Assembly (NCBI RefSeq): GCF_023277745.1
Contig: NZ_CP086322.1
Location: 3,100,001 to 3,164,000 of the forward strand
Direction of reading: 5' to 3'
DNA from: Streptomyces halobius
GTDB lineage: Bacteria > Actinomycetota > Actinomycetes > Streptomycetales > Streptomycetaceae
DNA length: 64,000 nucleotides
Part shown: one piece after another, positions 8,843-16,207 of the stretch
How positions within the stretch are numbered: the stretch's first letter is position 1
Layout of the letters: every line of letters starts with the position of its first letter
Notes under the pieces: generated by a model
Databases searched by the model: none
What the model was told of the DNA's origin: nothing
The model's input: only the letters and a program-made list of their open reading frames with translations
Program-made: the position numbers and the translations under genes

Positions 8843-9673
8843 TTAGAGCGCGTTGTGGATCTCTGCGCATACCTCTGTCGTGGTCGGCCGATCGGCAGGC
8901 TTCGGGCTCATCATCTGTTCGATGAGGGGGCCCAGCGGCCCGGGTACGTTGATCGGCCGGTGTGGCTTGTCCACGATGGCCTGGCGCTGGTCCTTCCGGT
9001 CGGCGTCGTCCGGGTAGGACACGTGTCTCCAGCCGGTGGCGGAGATGAACCATGAGGCCCCCAGCGCGTACACGTCGGCCTCTTTCGTGGGCACAGCCGT
9101 GCCGGTCGTCAGGATGCCTTGCGAGATCTCTGGCGCTTCGTAGTGGACGAGGCAGCCCCGATATTGGAAGTCGTAGGCCGCGGGCACTGCGCCGCCCTGG
9201 GCCAGGCCCAGGTCGATAAGAAAGGCTCCGTCGGGCCTGAGGATGAAGTGATTGGGTTGCACGTCGCCGTGTGTCCATCCCCTTTCGTGGAGGTGGGCCA
9301 GAGCAGTAGCGCACGCGAGTGCATCGTTCAGGCTTGGTTCCTTGGGGTCTGTGGAATGCCGGCCCGGCTGCCATAGGTCGAAGAGAGAGGTTCCGTGGCG
9401 CCAGGGCTGGGCGCTCCAGGTGCCTTCGGCCCATTCGCCGAGGAGCACGCGCTCAGGGGAGATGAGCTGCCGAAGAATGGTGGCTTCACGAGCGGGTGCC
9501 AAGGCTGTCCACTTGTGAATTTCGGTCGGATAGCCGAGCTTGACCGCGTAGCGGCTCTCGGGGGTTTGCACGTCCCAAACGGTGGAGCCCCGCCGGTCTA
9601 CGACGAGTTGCGTGCTTTGTGGTCCCAGGGCGCTTTTGACGTGTGTGGGGAGTTCGAACGGTCCGCTGGGCAT
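8843..9673 (-). CDS. Hanks-type Ser/Thr protein kinase, soluble
   Basis: 276 residues with a minimal kinase domain and no membrane segment. Visible motifs: the AVK lysine (Lys45), catalytic loop HGDVQPNHF (Asp137, Asn141), a DLG in place of DFG (Asp154) and an APE-type motif in HYEAPEI (about 180). It ends right after the domain with no PASTA or sensor region. The ATG at 9673 follows GAGAGGACG. It is the last gene of a leftward set starting near 12080. Kinases are unusual phage cargo; substrate unknown, the neighbour at 9753 being an obvious candidate. Confidence 0.85.
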   Translation of the reverse strand: MPSGPFELPTHVKSALGPQSTQLVVDRRGSTVWDVQTPESRYAVKLGYPTEIHKWTALAPAREATILRQLISPERVLLGEWAEGTWSAQPWRHGTSLFDLWQPGRHSTDPKEPSLNDALACATALAHLHERGWTHGDVQPNHFILRPDGAFLIDLGLAQGGAVPAAYDFQYRGCLVHYEAPEISQGILTTGTAVPTKEADVYALGASWFISATGWRHVSYPDDADRKDQRQAIVDKPHRPINVPGPLGPLIEQMMSPKPADRPTTTEVCAEIHNAL

Positions 9674-9752
9674 CGTTGCGTCCTCTCATCGACAGGGGCC
9701 GGCCCCCGGCGGGGCGGAGGCCGGTCCGCAGATCGGAGCAGGCTACTGGTGA

Positions 9753-10277
9753 TCAGTTGTAGTAGTCGCGTCCGTCGTCGCTGTCGCCGGTCGGCGGGTT
9801 GGGTTCTCCGGCGTCGTCTTCATCCTCGCCGCCGCTGGATACGACGTACGGGCGTCCACAGTCCGAGTCGCACTGCCCGGCGTTCCGGCCGTCTACGGTC
9901 CAGAGATCGTCCAGGACCGTGAACCCTGCCGATTTCATGGCACGCGCCGAAGCACTGATAGCTTCGAACGTGCGCCCGCCACCGCCGGGGCGCGGGTTGT
10001 GGTGCATCATGCGCCCGGCGTGCTCCTGGCAGAAATCCGCGTAGTCCTTGGTGTGCAGGATGAACGCGTGCAGCGCGTGATCCACGTCATCGGACGGGAC
10101 CATGGGGACGGTTGCGGTTGCCGCAGTCGCGACGAAGGCCAGAGCCTGATCCGTCTGCCGTTCCGCGCGCTCCGGGGGCTGCCCGAAGTGGGTGACGACG
10201 AACCGCACGATACTGTCGAACAGTTCGGGACTGGCCAACGATCGGCCGGTCCGTAAATCGTTCAGTGTTGCGGTCAT
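9753..10277 (-). CDS. Glycine-rich-domain-like protein with acidic tail
   Basis: 174 residues from ATG 10277, preceded by the strong site AAGGAGGAGG; a longer frame upstream lacks a site. The centre reads DHALHAFILHTKDYADFCQE and GRMMHHNP, a pattern I associate with glycine-rich-domain-containing small proteins. The C-terminal 45 residues change character: two close cysteines (CDSDC), then a very acidic Ser/Thr/Tyr-containing tail ending DSDDGRDYYN. Directly upstream of the kinase gene and in its orientation, so it may be the kinase substrate. Family membership is tentative. Confidence 0.65.
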   Translation of the reverse strand: MTATLNDLRTGRSLASPELFDSIVRFVVTHFGQPPERAERQTDQALAFVATAATATVPMVPSDDVDHALHAFILHTKDYADFCQEHAGRMMHHNPRPGGGGRTFEAISASARAMKSAGFTVLDDLWTVDGRNAGQCDSDCGRPYVVSSGGEDEDDAGEPNPPTGDSDDGRDYYN

Positions 10278-10322
10278 GCCGTGTTCCTCCTCCTTGTTGG
10301 AGTGGTGCACTGCACTTGCTGA

Positions 10323-10343
10323 CCCGTCCCATCCTGGGACGGG
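10323..10343. terminator. Hairpin upstream of the 9753-10277 gene
   Basis: CCCGTCCCA, a 3-nt loop, then TGGGACGGG. No T-run follows on the minus strand. It separates the 10360 gene from the next leftward gene and may be a weak terminator or a processing site. Confidence 0.45.
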
Positions 10344-10359
10344 GGTCTAGGGTCCGGGC

Positions 10360-10554
10360 TCAGCCGATGCGCGACAACACCGCCATCAGGCCGGCCCAGA
10401 GGACGAACAGGACCAGGCCAGCAGCAGTCGCTGCTACGACCAGGTTGATCGGGCGGACGTTGGCTTCGCGCTGCTGCTTTTCGCGTTCCTCCCCGGCCTT
10501 TCGGTGTGCGTCGGCATCACACTTGGGGCAGCCGGTTATCTCATGTTCTGCCAC
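10360..10554 (-). CDS. Small Cys-pair protein with one transmembrane helix
   Basis: 64 residues from GTG 10554 with AAGGGG upstream. N-terminal CPKCDADAH suggests a zinc knuckle, then a charged stretch (REKQQREAN), then one membrane helix (LVVAATAAGLVLFVLWAGLM) and a short tail. Function unknown. Confidence 0.6.
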   Translation of the reverse strand: MAEHEITGCPKCDADAHRKAGEEREKQQREANVRPINLVVAATAAGLVLFVLWAGLMAVLSRIG

Positions 10555-10605
10555 GCGTACGCCCCTTCTTGATTGGTGGAACCCGCCCCCTGCTGGGACG
10601 GAGGT

Positions 10606-10815
10606 CTATGCGGCGCGGCCACTGCGAGCGGCTTTCCCTCGGGGTTCGCCCCACAGGTCGAACTGCTGGGCGAGCCATCGCTCACCTGGGTGCCCCCAGT
10701 CACGGTGAATCTTGGCCATGGACACGCCGTCGCGGTACAGCCGGATCACGTCGTCTTTATGGACAAGCACGGATTCTCGGGCTGCCATCAGGTCTTTGTG
10801 TGCGCGTCCTTGCAT
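10606..10815 (-). CDS. Small putative DNA-binding protein
   Basis: 69 residues from ATG 10815 with AAGGAGAAC upstream. VHKDDVIRLYRDGVSMAKIH resembles the first two helices of a resolvase-like helix-turn-helix, then a basic tail. No known family recognised. Confidence 0.55.
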   Translation of the reverse strand: MQGRAHKDLMAARESVLVHKDDVIRLYRDGVSMAKIHRDWGHPGERWLAQQFDLWGEPRGKAARSGRAA

Positions 10816-10845
10816 CGCAGTTCTCCTTGTTCGTCGGTAGGGCCT

Positions 10846-10954
10846 GCCCCCTGCCGAGATCTTTCGGCCGGGGGAACCGGAAAGGGCGTCCGGCAGGGGG
10901 CGGGGGTCTGTGGCGGTCGCCCCGGGCCCCTGCTCAAAACTCCGGGGCGACCGC
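10846..10954. repeat. Two consecutive strong inverted repeats
   Basis: First: GCCCCCTGCCG (10846-10856) pairs with CGGCAGGGGGC (10891-10901), an 11-bp stem whose loop holds a smaller hairpin. Second: GCGGTCGCCCCGG (10913-10925) pairs with CCGGGGCGACCGC (10942-10954), a perfect 13-bp stem with a 16-nt loop. They fill a 295-bp gene-free gap (10816-11110). No T-runs follow. Confidence 0.85.
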
Positions 10955-11110
10955 TTCGCGCTCCCCTCTGCGTCTCCCTCGCACTGTCAGAGGAGACGGG
11001 GCCGGGGGTCTTGGGGCCCTCCGCGAGGAGCGCGCCCGGCCATGACCAAGCCGGGGGGTAACGCACCGCTCCCCGGTGGTCGTGCATCATCGGCACCAGA
11101 GAGCGGGAGT

Positions 11111-11239
11111 TCATGAGAGCTTGCCCGCAGCGATGAGAGCGACGAAGAGCGTGACCGTGCCCCAAACGCACAGAAGGAGAATTCCGCCGACGAACGTGCC
11201 GTCCACGTTGATCTTGCGGCGTCGCTGTTGCCCTGTCAT
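11111..11239 (-). CDS. Single-pass small membrane protein
   Basis: 42 residues from ATG 11239; the start overlaps the stop of the gene upstream (ATGA) and has AAGGAGGAGG before it. A basic N-terminus (QQRRRK) precedes one membrane helix (GGILLLCVWGTVTLFVALIA), giving a predicted N-in topology. Function unknown. Confidence 0.6.
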   Translation of the reverse strand: MTGQQRRRKINVDGTFVGGILLLCVWGTVTLFVALIAAGKLS

Positions 11240-11580
11240 CTGCGGGCCTCCTCCTTGACGCAGTGGCCGCACGGTTTCCGGCCGTCGCGCTCCGCTTTGC
11301 TGCGGGATGTGACAGTTATGACCGGTGCGGGGCACTTGCCGAGGGTGTAGCAGCTCGGTACGGCGTGGTAGCGGGCTCCGCTGCTCTTGGCGACGTACAC
11401 CCGGCCATCTGGACCCACTCCGCGAAGGGCGGAACCTCGCTCAACGGTCCGGGATCGGAAAGGGTGTTCACTGGCCGGACCGGGAGCGTGGAACACGAGC
11501 GTCACGCCATGCGTCTCGCAGCGGTAGGTCCATCGACTCAGCCGCTGCATGTCGTGAGCCGACTCCATAGGGCAGCGCAT
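11236..11580 (-). CDS. Cys-rich small protein, probable zinc ribbon
   Basis: 114 residues from ATG 11580. It contains six cysteines, including YRCETHG near the N-terminus and CGHC near the C-terminus, and a segment GRVYVAKSSGARYHAVPSC that resembles short nuclease-associated or metal-binding phage proteins. Coupled to the next gene by an ATGA overlap. Function unknown. Confidence 0.55.
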   Translation of the reverse strand: MRCPMESAHDMQRLSRWTYRCETHGVTLVFHAPGPASEHPFRSRTVERGSALRGVGPDGRVYVAKSSGARYHAVPSCYTLGKCPAPVITVTSRSKAERDGRKPCGHCVKEEARR

Positions 11581-11582
11581 GG

Positions 11583-12080
11583 CTACCGCTTCCGGCCGGT
11601 GTTCTTGCCCGAATCGGAGCCGCCAGACGACTCTTTGTTCTTCTCGCGGTTCTTCCGGCTCAGGTCGTCGGTGGTGCCGCTCATCGCTGCTTCCCTGATG
11701 GTCTTTACGAGTAGCTCAGACTGGGCGTGATCCATCGACGGAGGGATGATCCGGGTAGCTGTCCAGGTGTTCCACAGGACTGCCGAGGGCGTATCCGTGT
11801 CGATTCCGGCCGTGTGCAGTGCGGCGTCCAGTGCCTTGGCTACCTCACGCGCCAGGGTCCCGGGTACCCGTCCGCCGATAGCCTGAACAAGGCTGATGGC
11901 CCAAGGGATTGAGAGCGTGGCGAGGCGGATTCGGTTGGTGACGACCCCCTCGACCATGTTCTGGGTGATGACGGAGGGTCCGGCATCGAGCCCCGCGAGG
12001 GCCAGCGCATCGTCCAGGCGCTGGCGTACATCCCTCACGGCCCGATGCGGCGTCCTCAGCATGGGGGCAGACATGATCAC
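11583..12080 (-). CDS. Hypothetical phage accessory protein
   Basis: 165 residues from GTG 12080 (or ATG 12074) after GGAGAGGAG. Mostly helical, with Ala/Leu-rich amphipathic segments and a very polar tail (RKNREKNKESSGGSDSGKN). First gene of the leftward accessory set and divergent from the XRE gene, with a 101-bp shared promoter gap. No family recognised. Confidence 0.55.
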   Translation of the reverse strand: MIMSAPMLRTPHRAVRDVRQRLDDALALAGLDAGPSVITQNMVEGVVTNRIRLATLSIPWAISLVQAIGGRVPGTLAREVAKALDAALHTAGIDTDTPSAVLWNTWTATRIIPPSMDHAQSELLVKTIREAAMSGTTDDLSRKNREKNKESSGGSDSGKNTGRKR

Positions 12081-12181
12081 GCGCTCCTCTCCGTAGTGCT
12101 TCCACTACCGGGGCGACTCAGCGTGACCTACAGTCGGGAACCCTTCAAGTAATCAGAACCGAAGGATGGGTTGGGGAAGCC

Positions 12182-13021
12182 ATGGTCAACCGCAGGGAGT
12201 TGGACCCTGAAAGCAGCCCGGAAGCGGGCTACGGGGCCCGTCTGCGCAGGTTGCGGGAGGATCGCGGTTGGGGTCAGGAAGATCTAGCCGGGATCATGGA
12301 ATATTCCAGTCAGCATATTTCGGCTGTTGAAACTGCTCGGAAACCGCCAACCCTGCGTTTCTCGCGTAGCGCAGACCGCGCCTTCGGCATCGCGGAGACA
12401 GCGGACACGTTCGAGCGTCAGTGGCGCGAGATCAAACACGGCAGCCTGTTGGAAGGCTTCCCACAGTTCGTGGGCCATGAGGGGCGCGCAGCAGAGATCC
12501 GGCTATACGAAGTGGGCGTCATTCCTGGGCTTCTCCAGACACCGGAGTACGCAACGGTCATGGCGGACAGCGAGGTTCAACGGGGAGCGATCACCCCCGA
12601 GCAAGCTCACGAGCGGGTGACGCTTGTTGCGGAGCGGCAAGCCGCGCTCGTCCGCACGCCCCCGCCGCTGGTCATCGCCGTACTGGACGAAAGCTGTATC
12701 CGCCGGCCCATCGGCGAGCCTGCTGTCATGGACGCGCAGTTAGCGCGGTTGGCTCAGTTCGCCGAGCAGCCGAACACCATGCTCCAAGTCGCCCCGTTCA
12801 GCATGGGGGCTCGCCGACCGTTCAACCTGCCGATAACCGTGCTGACGATGCCGGACCGCTCGCTCATGTCGTACGCCGAGTCCGCCCAGCGTGGGCATCT
12901 CGAACGGGACAACAGATTCGTACTGCCCATGGTGACGGCCTACCATCAGCTACAGGCCCAAGCGCCTTCCCAGGCGCAGTCTGTGGCCATGATCAACGAG
13001 TTGCGAAAGGGCACCCCGTGA
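12182..13021 (+). CDS. XRE-family regulator with DUF5753 domain
   Basis: 279 residues. An N-terminal helix-turn-helix (LRRLREDRGWGQEDLAGIME, about 18-75) is followed by the DUF5753 ligand-like domain (VGVIPGLLQTPEYATVMA, then LVIAVLDESCIRRPIG and LPITVLTMP), the build of Streptomyces Scr1/BldB-associated regulators. ATG 12182 follows GGGGAAG. It is coupled to a DUF397 partner by GTGA. Such pairs are common in Streptomyces chromosomes and mobile elements and often behave as toxin-antitoxin-like regulators; a lysogeny role here is possible but not shown. Confidence 0.9.
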   Translation: MVNRRELDPESSPEAGYGARLRRLREDRGWGQEDLAGIMEYSSQHISAVETARKPPTLRFSRSADRAFGIAETADTFERQWREIKHGSLLEGFPQFVGHEGRAAEIRLYEVGVIPGLLQTPEYATVMADSEVQRGAITPEQAHERVTLVAERQAALVRTPPPLVIAVLDESCIRRPIGEPAVMDAQLARLAQFAEQPNTMLQVAPFSMGARRPFNLPITVLTMPDRSLMSYAESAQRGHLERDNRFVLPMVTAYHQLQAQAPSQAQSVAMINELRKGTP

Positions 13022-13224
13022 CGACCGAATCCCCCCGCTGGTTCAAGTCCTCCTACAGCGCCAACGGCGGCCAGTGCATCGAGGTCGCCGCAAACCTCGT
13101 CGCCTCGTGCGGCGTCGTCCCCGTTCGGGACAGTAAGGCCCCGAAGGGGCCCGTCCTCTCCTTCCCCTCTACCTCTTTCTCTGCCTTCATTGCGGACATC
13201 AAGGCTGGCTCTTTCTCCAGCTGA
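13018..13224 (+). CDS. DUF397 protein
   Basis: 68 residues. WFKSSYSANGGQCIEVA and VPVRDSKAPKGPVLSF are the signature blocks of DUF397, the usual partner of XRE/DUF5753 regulators. The GTG start lies in the stop of the regulator gene. Followed by a strong terminator. Confidence 0.9.
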   Translation: MTTESPRWFKSSYSANGGQCIEVAANLVASCGVVPVRDSKAPKGPVLSFPSTSFSAFIADIKAGSFSS

Positions 13225-13260
13225 CCAGTGGGTCCTTCCGCCTTGTCCGCTATGAGCACG

Positions 13261-13303
13261 AGAACGGCCCCCTTCACCATCGCTAAGCGAAGGGGGCCGT
13301 TCT
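13261..13303. terminator. Bidirectional terminator between convergent genes
   Basis: AGAACGGCCCCCTTC (13261-13275) pairs perfectly with GAAGGGGGCCGTTCT (13289-13303) across a 13-nt loop. It lies between the DUF397 stop and the stop of the 13305 gene. Confidence 0.9.
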
Positions 13304-13304
13304 G

Positions 13305-13766
13305 TCAGGCTGCCAAGTAGCAAGCCACCTTCAGCACGTCGTCCAGGTTTGCGGCTGGGCCAGCCAGCTTCCGGGCCCTCAGGAACAACACCTCCTTGTC
13401 CGGCTGGCCGAACCCGGCGGGCGGTTCGACGGGGCGGAACAGATCCGCCACGGCCGCCCGGTGGCACCCGGGCCGCTCCGCACAATCCGCGGAGCAAGCC
13501 CCGTTGTCCTCGGGGCATAGCGCGGGGGCAGGCTCCGAGGCGGTAGTGGTCGGCACCTGCGGGGCCTGTTCCCCCTCCGCCGTGATAGACGCCAGTGTGA
13601 CCGTACGGGCGAACCGGCGGGCGGCCTCCGGGGCCAGGTACACGTACGCCGGCGGTTCGGGCCCGTCGTCCAGGCGCTGGACTTCCACCTCCACGTATCC
13701 GTCCGGGTCCGCCTGCACCGTGGCGCACGTCCCGCCGTCGTAGTCGCACTCGAACTCTTCAGCCAT
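13305..13766 (-). CDS. Hypothetical phage protein
   Basis: 153 residues. An acidic N-terminus (EEFECDYDGGTCATVQAD) and a segment PPAYVYLAPEAARRFARTV suggest a small folded domain; then a Pro/Thr linker, a Cys-rich patch (CPEDNGACSADCAERPGCH), and a helical tail. Not recognised. Confidence 0.6.
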   Translation of the reverse strand: MAEEFECDYDGGTCATVQADPDGYVEVEVQRLDDGPEPPAYVYLAPEAARRFARTVTLASITAEGEQAPQVPTTTASEPAPALCPEDNGACSADCAERPGCHRAAVADLFRPVEPPAGFGQPDKEVLFLRARKLAGPAANLDDVLKVACYLAA

Positions 13767-13823
13767 CTGTGGTGCCTCCAGGGATCGTTACTAGCTGTTC
13801 CGCCGGCCGTCTACCGGGCGTGA

Positions 13824-13952
13824 TCATTCGTCGGTGTCGTCCAGGTGCCAGGGGGCCGGGGCGTCCGGGTCGGTCTCCAGCTCCAGGTCCTGGCCGAGGT
13901 CGGTCATGGAGGCCCCGGCCAGCGTGGCGTCCTCCAGGGTCATGAATCGCAT
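13824..13952 (-). CDS. Small acidic protein
   Basis: 42 residues from ATG 13952, overlapping the end of the HNH gene. The sequence is acidic throughout (LGQDLELETDPDAPAPW, ends DDTDE). Placed in a tightly packed leftward operon, which is the main argument that it is real. Confidence 0.45.
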   Translation of the reverse strand: MRFMTLEDATLAGASMTDLGQDLELETDPDAPAPWHLDDTDE

Positions 13953-14224
13953 ACGCACGGGGCGTGTCCTCCGGTGATGGCCCAACAGGCCAGGGTGTGG
14001 GTGTACTTGCTTGCGTTGCAGTCCCGGCAGGCGGCCACGACGTTGGCCGCCACGTCCCGCCCGCCCCGCGCGATGGGGAGCACGTGGTCCAGTTCCTCCG
14101 CCGGGCCGTCGCAGTAGGCGCAGCCAGCCCAGCGGGCCAGGATCTCCACGCGGTCGTACGGCGCGGGGCGTGGTCGGCGGGACGCCTGGCGGACAGGGAA
14201 GGGACGCCTTCGGCGTTGCCTCAC
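13940..14224 (-). CDS. HNH endonuclease
   Basis: 94 residues from GTG 14224, whose start overlaps the sigma-gene stop (GTGA). The HNH module is CAYCDG, ELDHVLPIARGG, NVVAACRDCNASK, with both CxxC pairs and the DH dyad present. A basic N-terminus precedes it. Phage HNH proteins nick or cleave DNA and often help packaging or recombination. Confidence 0.85.
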   Translation of the reverse strand: MRQRRRRPFPVRQASRRPRPAPYDRVEILARWAGCAYCDGPAEELDHVLPIARGGRDVAANVVAACRDCNASKYTHTLACWAITGGHAPCVCDS

Positions 14225-15087
14225 GCGGCCAGGTCCATGTCCCGCTCTGCGCACTCCAGGACCAGCGTCTGGACGGCCGTGCGGAGCCGGTCTAGGGCCC
14301 GCTTCAGCGTCTGGCGGGAGGTGGCCACGGTGATGCCCAGCGCTTCCGCTATGGCGCCGTGGTCGGGTATCGGAAGGCCGTCGGCGTCGTAGCCGTTGAA
14401 CAGATGGGGTTCCGGGTCGAACCCGAACGTCATGCGGACGATGCGGTCCGCGTTGCCGTGCAGGGTCGCCAAGAGGGAGTGCGCCAGGGCGTGCTTCCGT
14501 GCGCGGTCCTGGCGGACCAGGTCGGAGGGCTCCACCAGGTCGTCCGGCACGCCGTAGCCGTTGGGGTCCACCATCGACTCCCCGACGGGGCCGCCCTCGC
14601 GGCTGGTGGGGTCGGGGGCGTCCAGGGACTCCGTGCCTTCCAGGGCCAGGCGGACCATGTGCGCGGCGCCTGCGCTCAGGCGGTGGTGACGGGAGGGCAG
14701 GACGGTGACCAGGTACTCCGCCGCCTCCATGTCGCCGCCGACGATGCCCATGCACTTCTTGAAGGTCATCACGGCGTCCGCCGAGACGGCCGGGCCGGAG
14801 CGACCGGTGGAGCCGTCCCAGATGGCGCCCTTGATGCGGGTGTAGGCGTAGGTGCTGAACTTCGCCCCGCCGTCGGGGTCGTATCGGTGCAGGGCCTCCA
14901 GGGCTGCCACCCGGCCGTCCTGGCGGAAGTCGTCCAGCTTGTCCCCGTACCCGGCCGAGAGGCTCGGCGTGTGCGCCATGCGCTTCTCCGCCAGGCGGTA
15001 GACCATCCCCTCCAAGCTCTCCAGTGCCTGGGCGGCGGCCTCCGTGTCGCCGGTCTGGGCAGCACGAATCAGGGCGGGGTGGTGCAT
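14221..15087 (-). CDS. Phage-encoded sigma-70-family factor
   Basis: 288 residues from ATG 15087 (AAGGAG 9 nt upstream). Region 2 is visible as YGDKLDDFRQDGRVAALEAL and AKFSTYAYTRIKGAIWD, matching the FliA/sigma-28-type pattern. A long middle follows. Region 4 is GAIAEALGITVATSRQTLKR near the C-terminus. It follows two LexA-like boxes and one copy of the repeated TGTCACGGG element. It could redirect host RNA polymerase to phage promoters. Confidence 0.75.
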   Translation of the reverse strand: MHHPALIRAAQTGDTEAAAQALESLEGMVYRLAEKRMAHTPSLSAGYGDKLDDFRQDGRVAALEALHRYDPDGGAKFSTYAYTRIKGAIWDGSTGRSGPAVSADAVMTFKKCMGIVGGDMEAAEYLVTVLPSRHHRLSAGAAHMVRLALEGTESLDAPDPTSREGGPVGESMVDPNGYGVPDDLVEPSDLVRQDRARKHALAHSLLATLHGNADRIVRMTFGFDPEPHLFNGYDADGLPIPDHGAIAEALGITVATSRQTLKRALDRLRTAVQTLVLECAERDMDLAA

Positions 15088-15134
15088 GGGGTGGTGCTCC
15101 TTGGAAGAGGACCCGGAATGACCGGCTTTGTGGT

Positions 15135-15156
15135 CATGCACTGGGGCCCGTGACAG
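15135..15156 (-). promoter_or_regulatory. Early-region element, copy A
   Basis: Minus strand TGTCACGGGCCCCAGTGCAT, 47 nt before the sigma-factor start. One of seven same-orientation copies; see findings. Confidence 0.75.
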
Positions 15157-15163
15157 GCGGAAT

Positions 15164-15179
15164 GCGCACATCTGTTCGA
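15164..15179. promoter_or_regulatory. LexA-like box, weaker copy
   Basis: GCGCACATCTGTTCGA matches the actinobacterial SOS consensus TCGAAC-N4-GTTCGA at 10 of 12 defined bases. Upstream of the phage sigma gene. Confidence 0.4.
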
Positions 15180-15208
15180 ATAAATGGACAGAGGGATGCC
15201 CGGGTCTG

Positions 15209-15224
15209 TCGCACGTGTGTTCGA
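15209..15224. promoter_or_regulatory. LexA-like box, stronger copy
   Basis: TCGCACGTGTGTTCGA matches the consensus TCGAAC-N4-GTTCGA at 11 of 12 defined bases. 45 bp from the second copy, four helical turns apart, upstream of the phage sigma gene. Confidence 0.55.
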
Positions 15225-15340
15225 ATGGTGGGCAGGGCTGTGCCCTGGCGGTGCGCGGGCAGGGGGTATCGCCACGCGGCCCGCCGTGGGGCGCGTGGTC
15301 AGGGGGTGGGGGTCAGCTCAGAGCGAGCGGATACAGAAAT

Positions 15341-15375
15341 GCCCCCGTCGCGGCGCTGAAGGCCGGTACGGGGGC
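15341..15375 (-). terminator. Hairpin downstream of the 15401 gene
   Basis: GCCCCCGT (15341-15348) pairs with ACGGGGGC (15368-15375). On the minus strand the stem is followed by ATTTCTG. Suits termination of the leftward 15401 transcript. Confidence 0.55.
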
Positions 15376-15400
15376 TAGGAGAGTGGGAAGCCCGTCCGGC

Positions 15401-15748
15401 TCAGGGCTGGGACGGATTAGAAGTGCCGACGGCCTTGGACAGGCGGGCAAGGCGCGTCAGGGCGCACGCGCGGTCGCGCGGCACGCGGGCCACGAGGGCG
15501 TACAGGCGCCGCCGGGTGGCACGCGGCAGGTAGCGCAGGCGTCCCCCGTCGGGCGGGCAGGCGACGGAGGCGAGGCGGTAGAAGTTCACGCACACGGCGT
15601 CGCGGAGCTGCCACAGATGGAGGGCCGCCACGGCAGGGGGCCGGGCCCCGCTGCGCACCCCGGACATGCGCCGGAGGATGCCGCGCAGCTCGCCTGTGCC
15701 CAGGCCGGGGCGGCGTCGGATTTCGTGGTGTGTCGCGTTGAGTGCCAC
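15401..15748 (-). CDS. Hypothetical basic phage protein
   Basis: 115 residues from GTG 15748 (ACAGGA just upstream; a TTG at 15790 is also possible). Arg-rich and helical (ELRGILRRMSGV, YLPRATRRRLYALVARVPRD). No family recognised; coding status rests on an open frame of plausible composition between two hairpins. Confidence 0.45.
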   Translation of the reverse strand: MALNATHHEIRRRPGLGTGELRGILRRMSGVRSGARPPAVAALHLWQLRDAVCVNFYRLASVACPPDGGRLRYLPRATRRRLYALVARVPRDRACALTRLARLSKAVGTSNPSQP

Positions 15749-15845
15749 AATCCTGTCCGTAGTAAGCCGAGTCCCGCTCGCTCTCGCCAAAGGTTGGGCG
15801 GGTCCTCGAAAGCTGAAAGTAGCTCCCCTGCAAGGGAGTTACGGG

Positions 15846-15882
15846 ACCGGCGCCCCGGGGGCTGCAACCCCTGGGCGCCGGT
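15846..15882. terminator. Strong GC hairpin
   Basis: ACCGGCGCCC (15846-15855) pairs with GGGCGCCGGT (15873-15882), with further pairing inside. Lies upstream of the 15401 gene and downstream of the FabG scrap. Confidence 0.7.
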
Positions 15883-15931
15883 TCCCTTTACCGGCCGCAG
15901 TGACGTGCGGTACCGGACGGAATCGCGGGTG

Positions 15932-16000
15932 TCAGTGACCCATGCCGACTCCGCCGTCTACCGGCAGAACGGCACCGGTGATGTAGCCGGCATACAGGCC
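15932..16000 (-). pseudogene. 3' fragment of a FabG-type reductase gene
   Basis: The frame ending at TGA 15932 reads YAGYITGAVLPVDGGVGMGH, the standard C-terminus of Streptomyces 3-oxoacyl-ACP reductase (FabG, SDR family). Only about 22 codons are recognisable; upstream sequence is unrelated. A nonfunctional scrap next to the GBL-receptor-like regulator. Confidence 0.8.
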
Positions 16001-16034
16001 GTAGGATCCGGGGAACTGAAGCGGGGTCAGTTAT

Positions 16035-16184
16035 CTACTCGCGCCTGTCTCTGGGCTCTGAACCGAGGGCGAGGCACGCGAGCGACGTGGCGATCGCCAG
16101 GATAATCAAAGCCGCTACTGTGAAGAGCAGTACCAGTTTCGACAGCGCTTCCCATACGGCAACGAGCGCGCACAGTGCGATCAC
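16035..16184 (-). CDS. Small single-helix membrane protein
   Basis: 49 residues from GTG 16184, preceded by GAAGGGGG 8-9 nt upstream and lying 23 bp after the TetR-gene stop. One long hydrophobic helix (LVLLFTVAALIILAIATSLA) and a short basic tail. Likely cotranscribed with the regulator. Function unknown. Confidence 0.5.
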   Translation of the reverse strand: MIALCALVAVWEALSKLVLLFTVAALIILAIATSLACLALGSEPRDRRE

Positions 16185-16207
16185 GTTTCAGCCCCCTTCC
16201 CTTCTGC

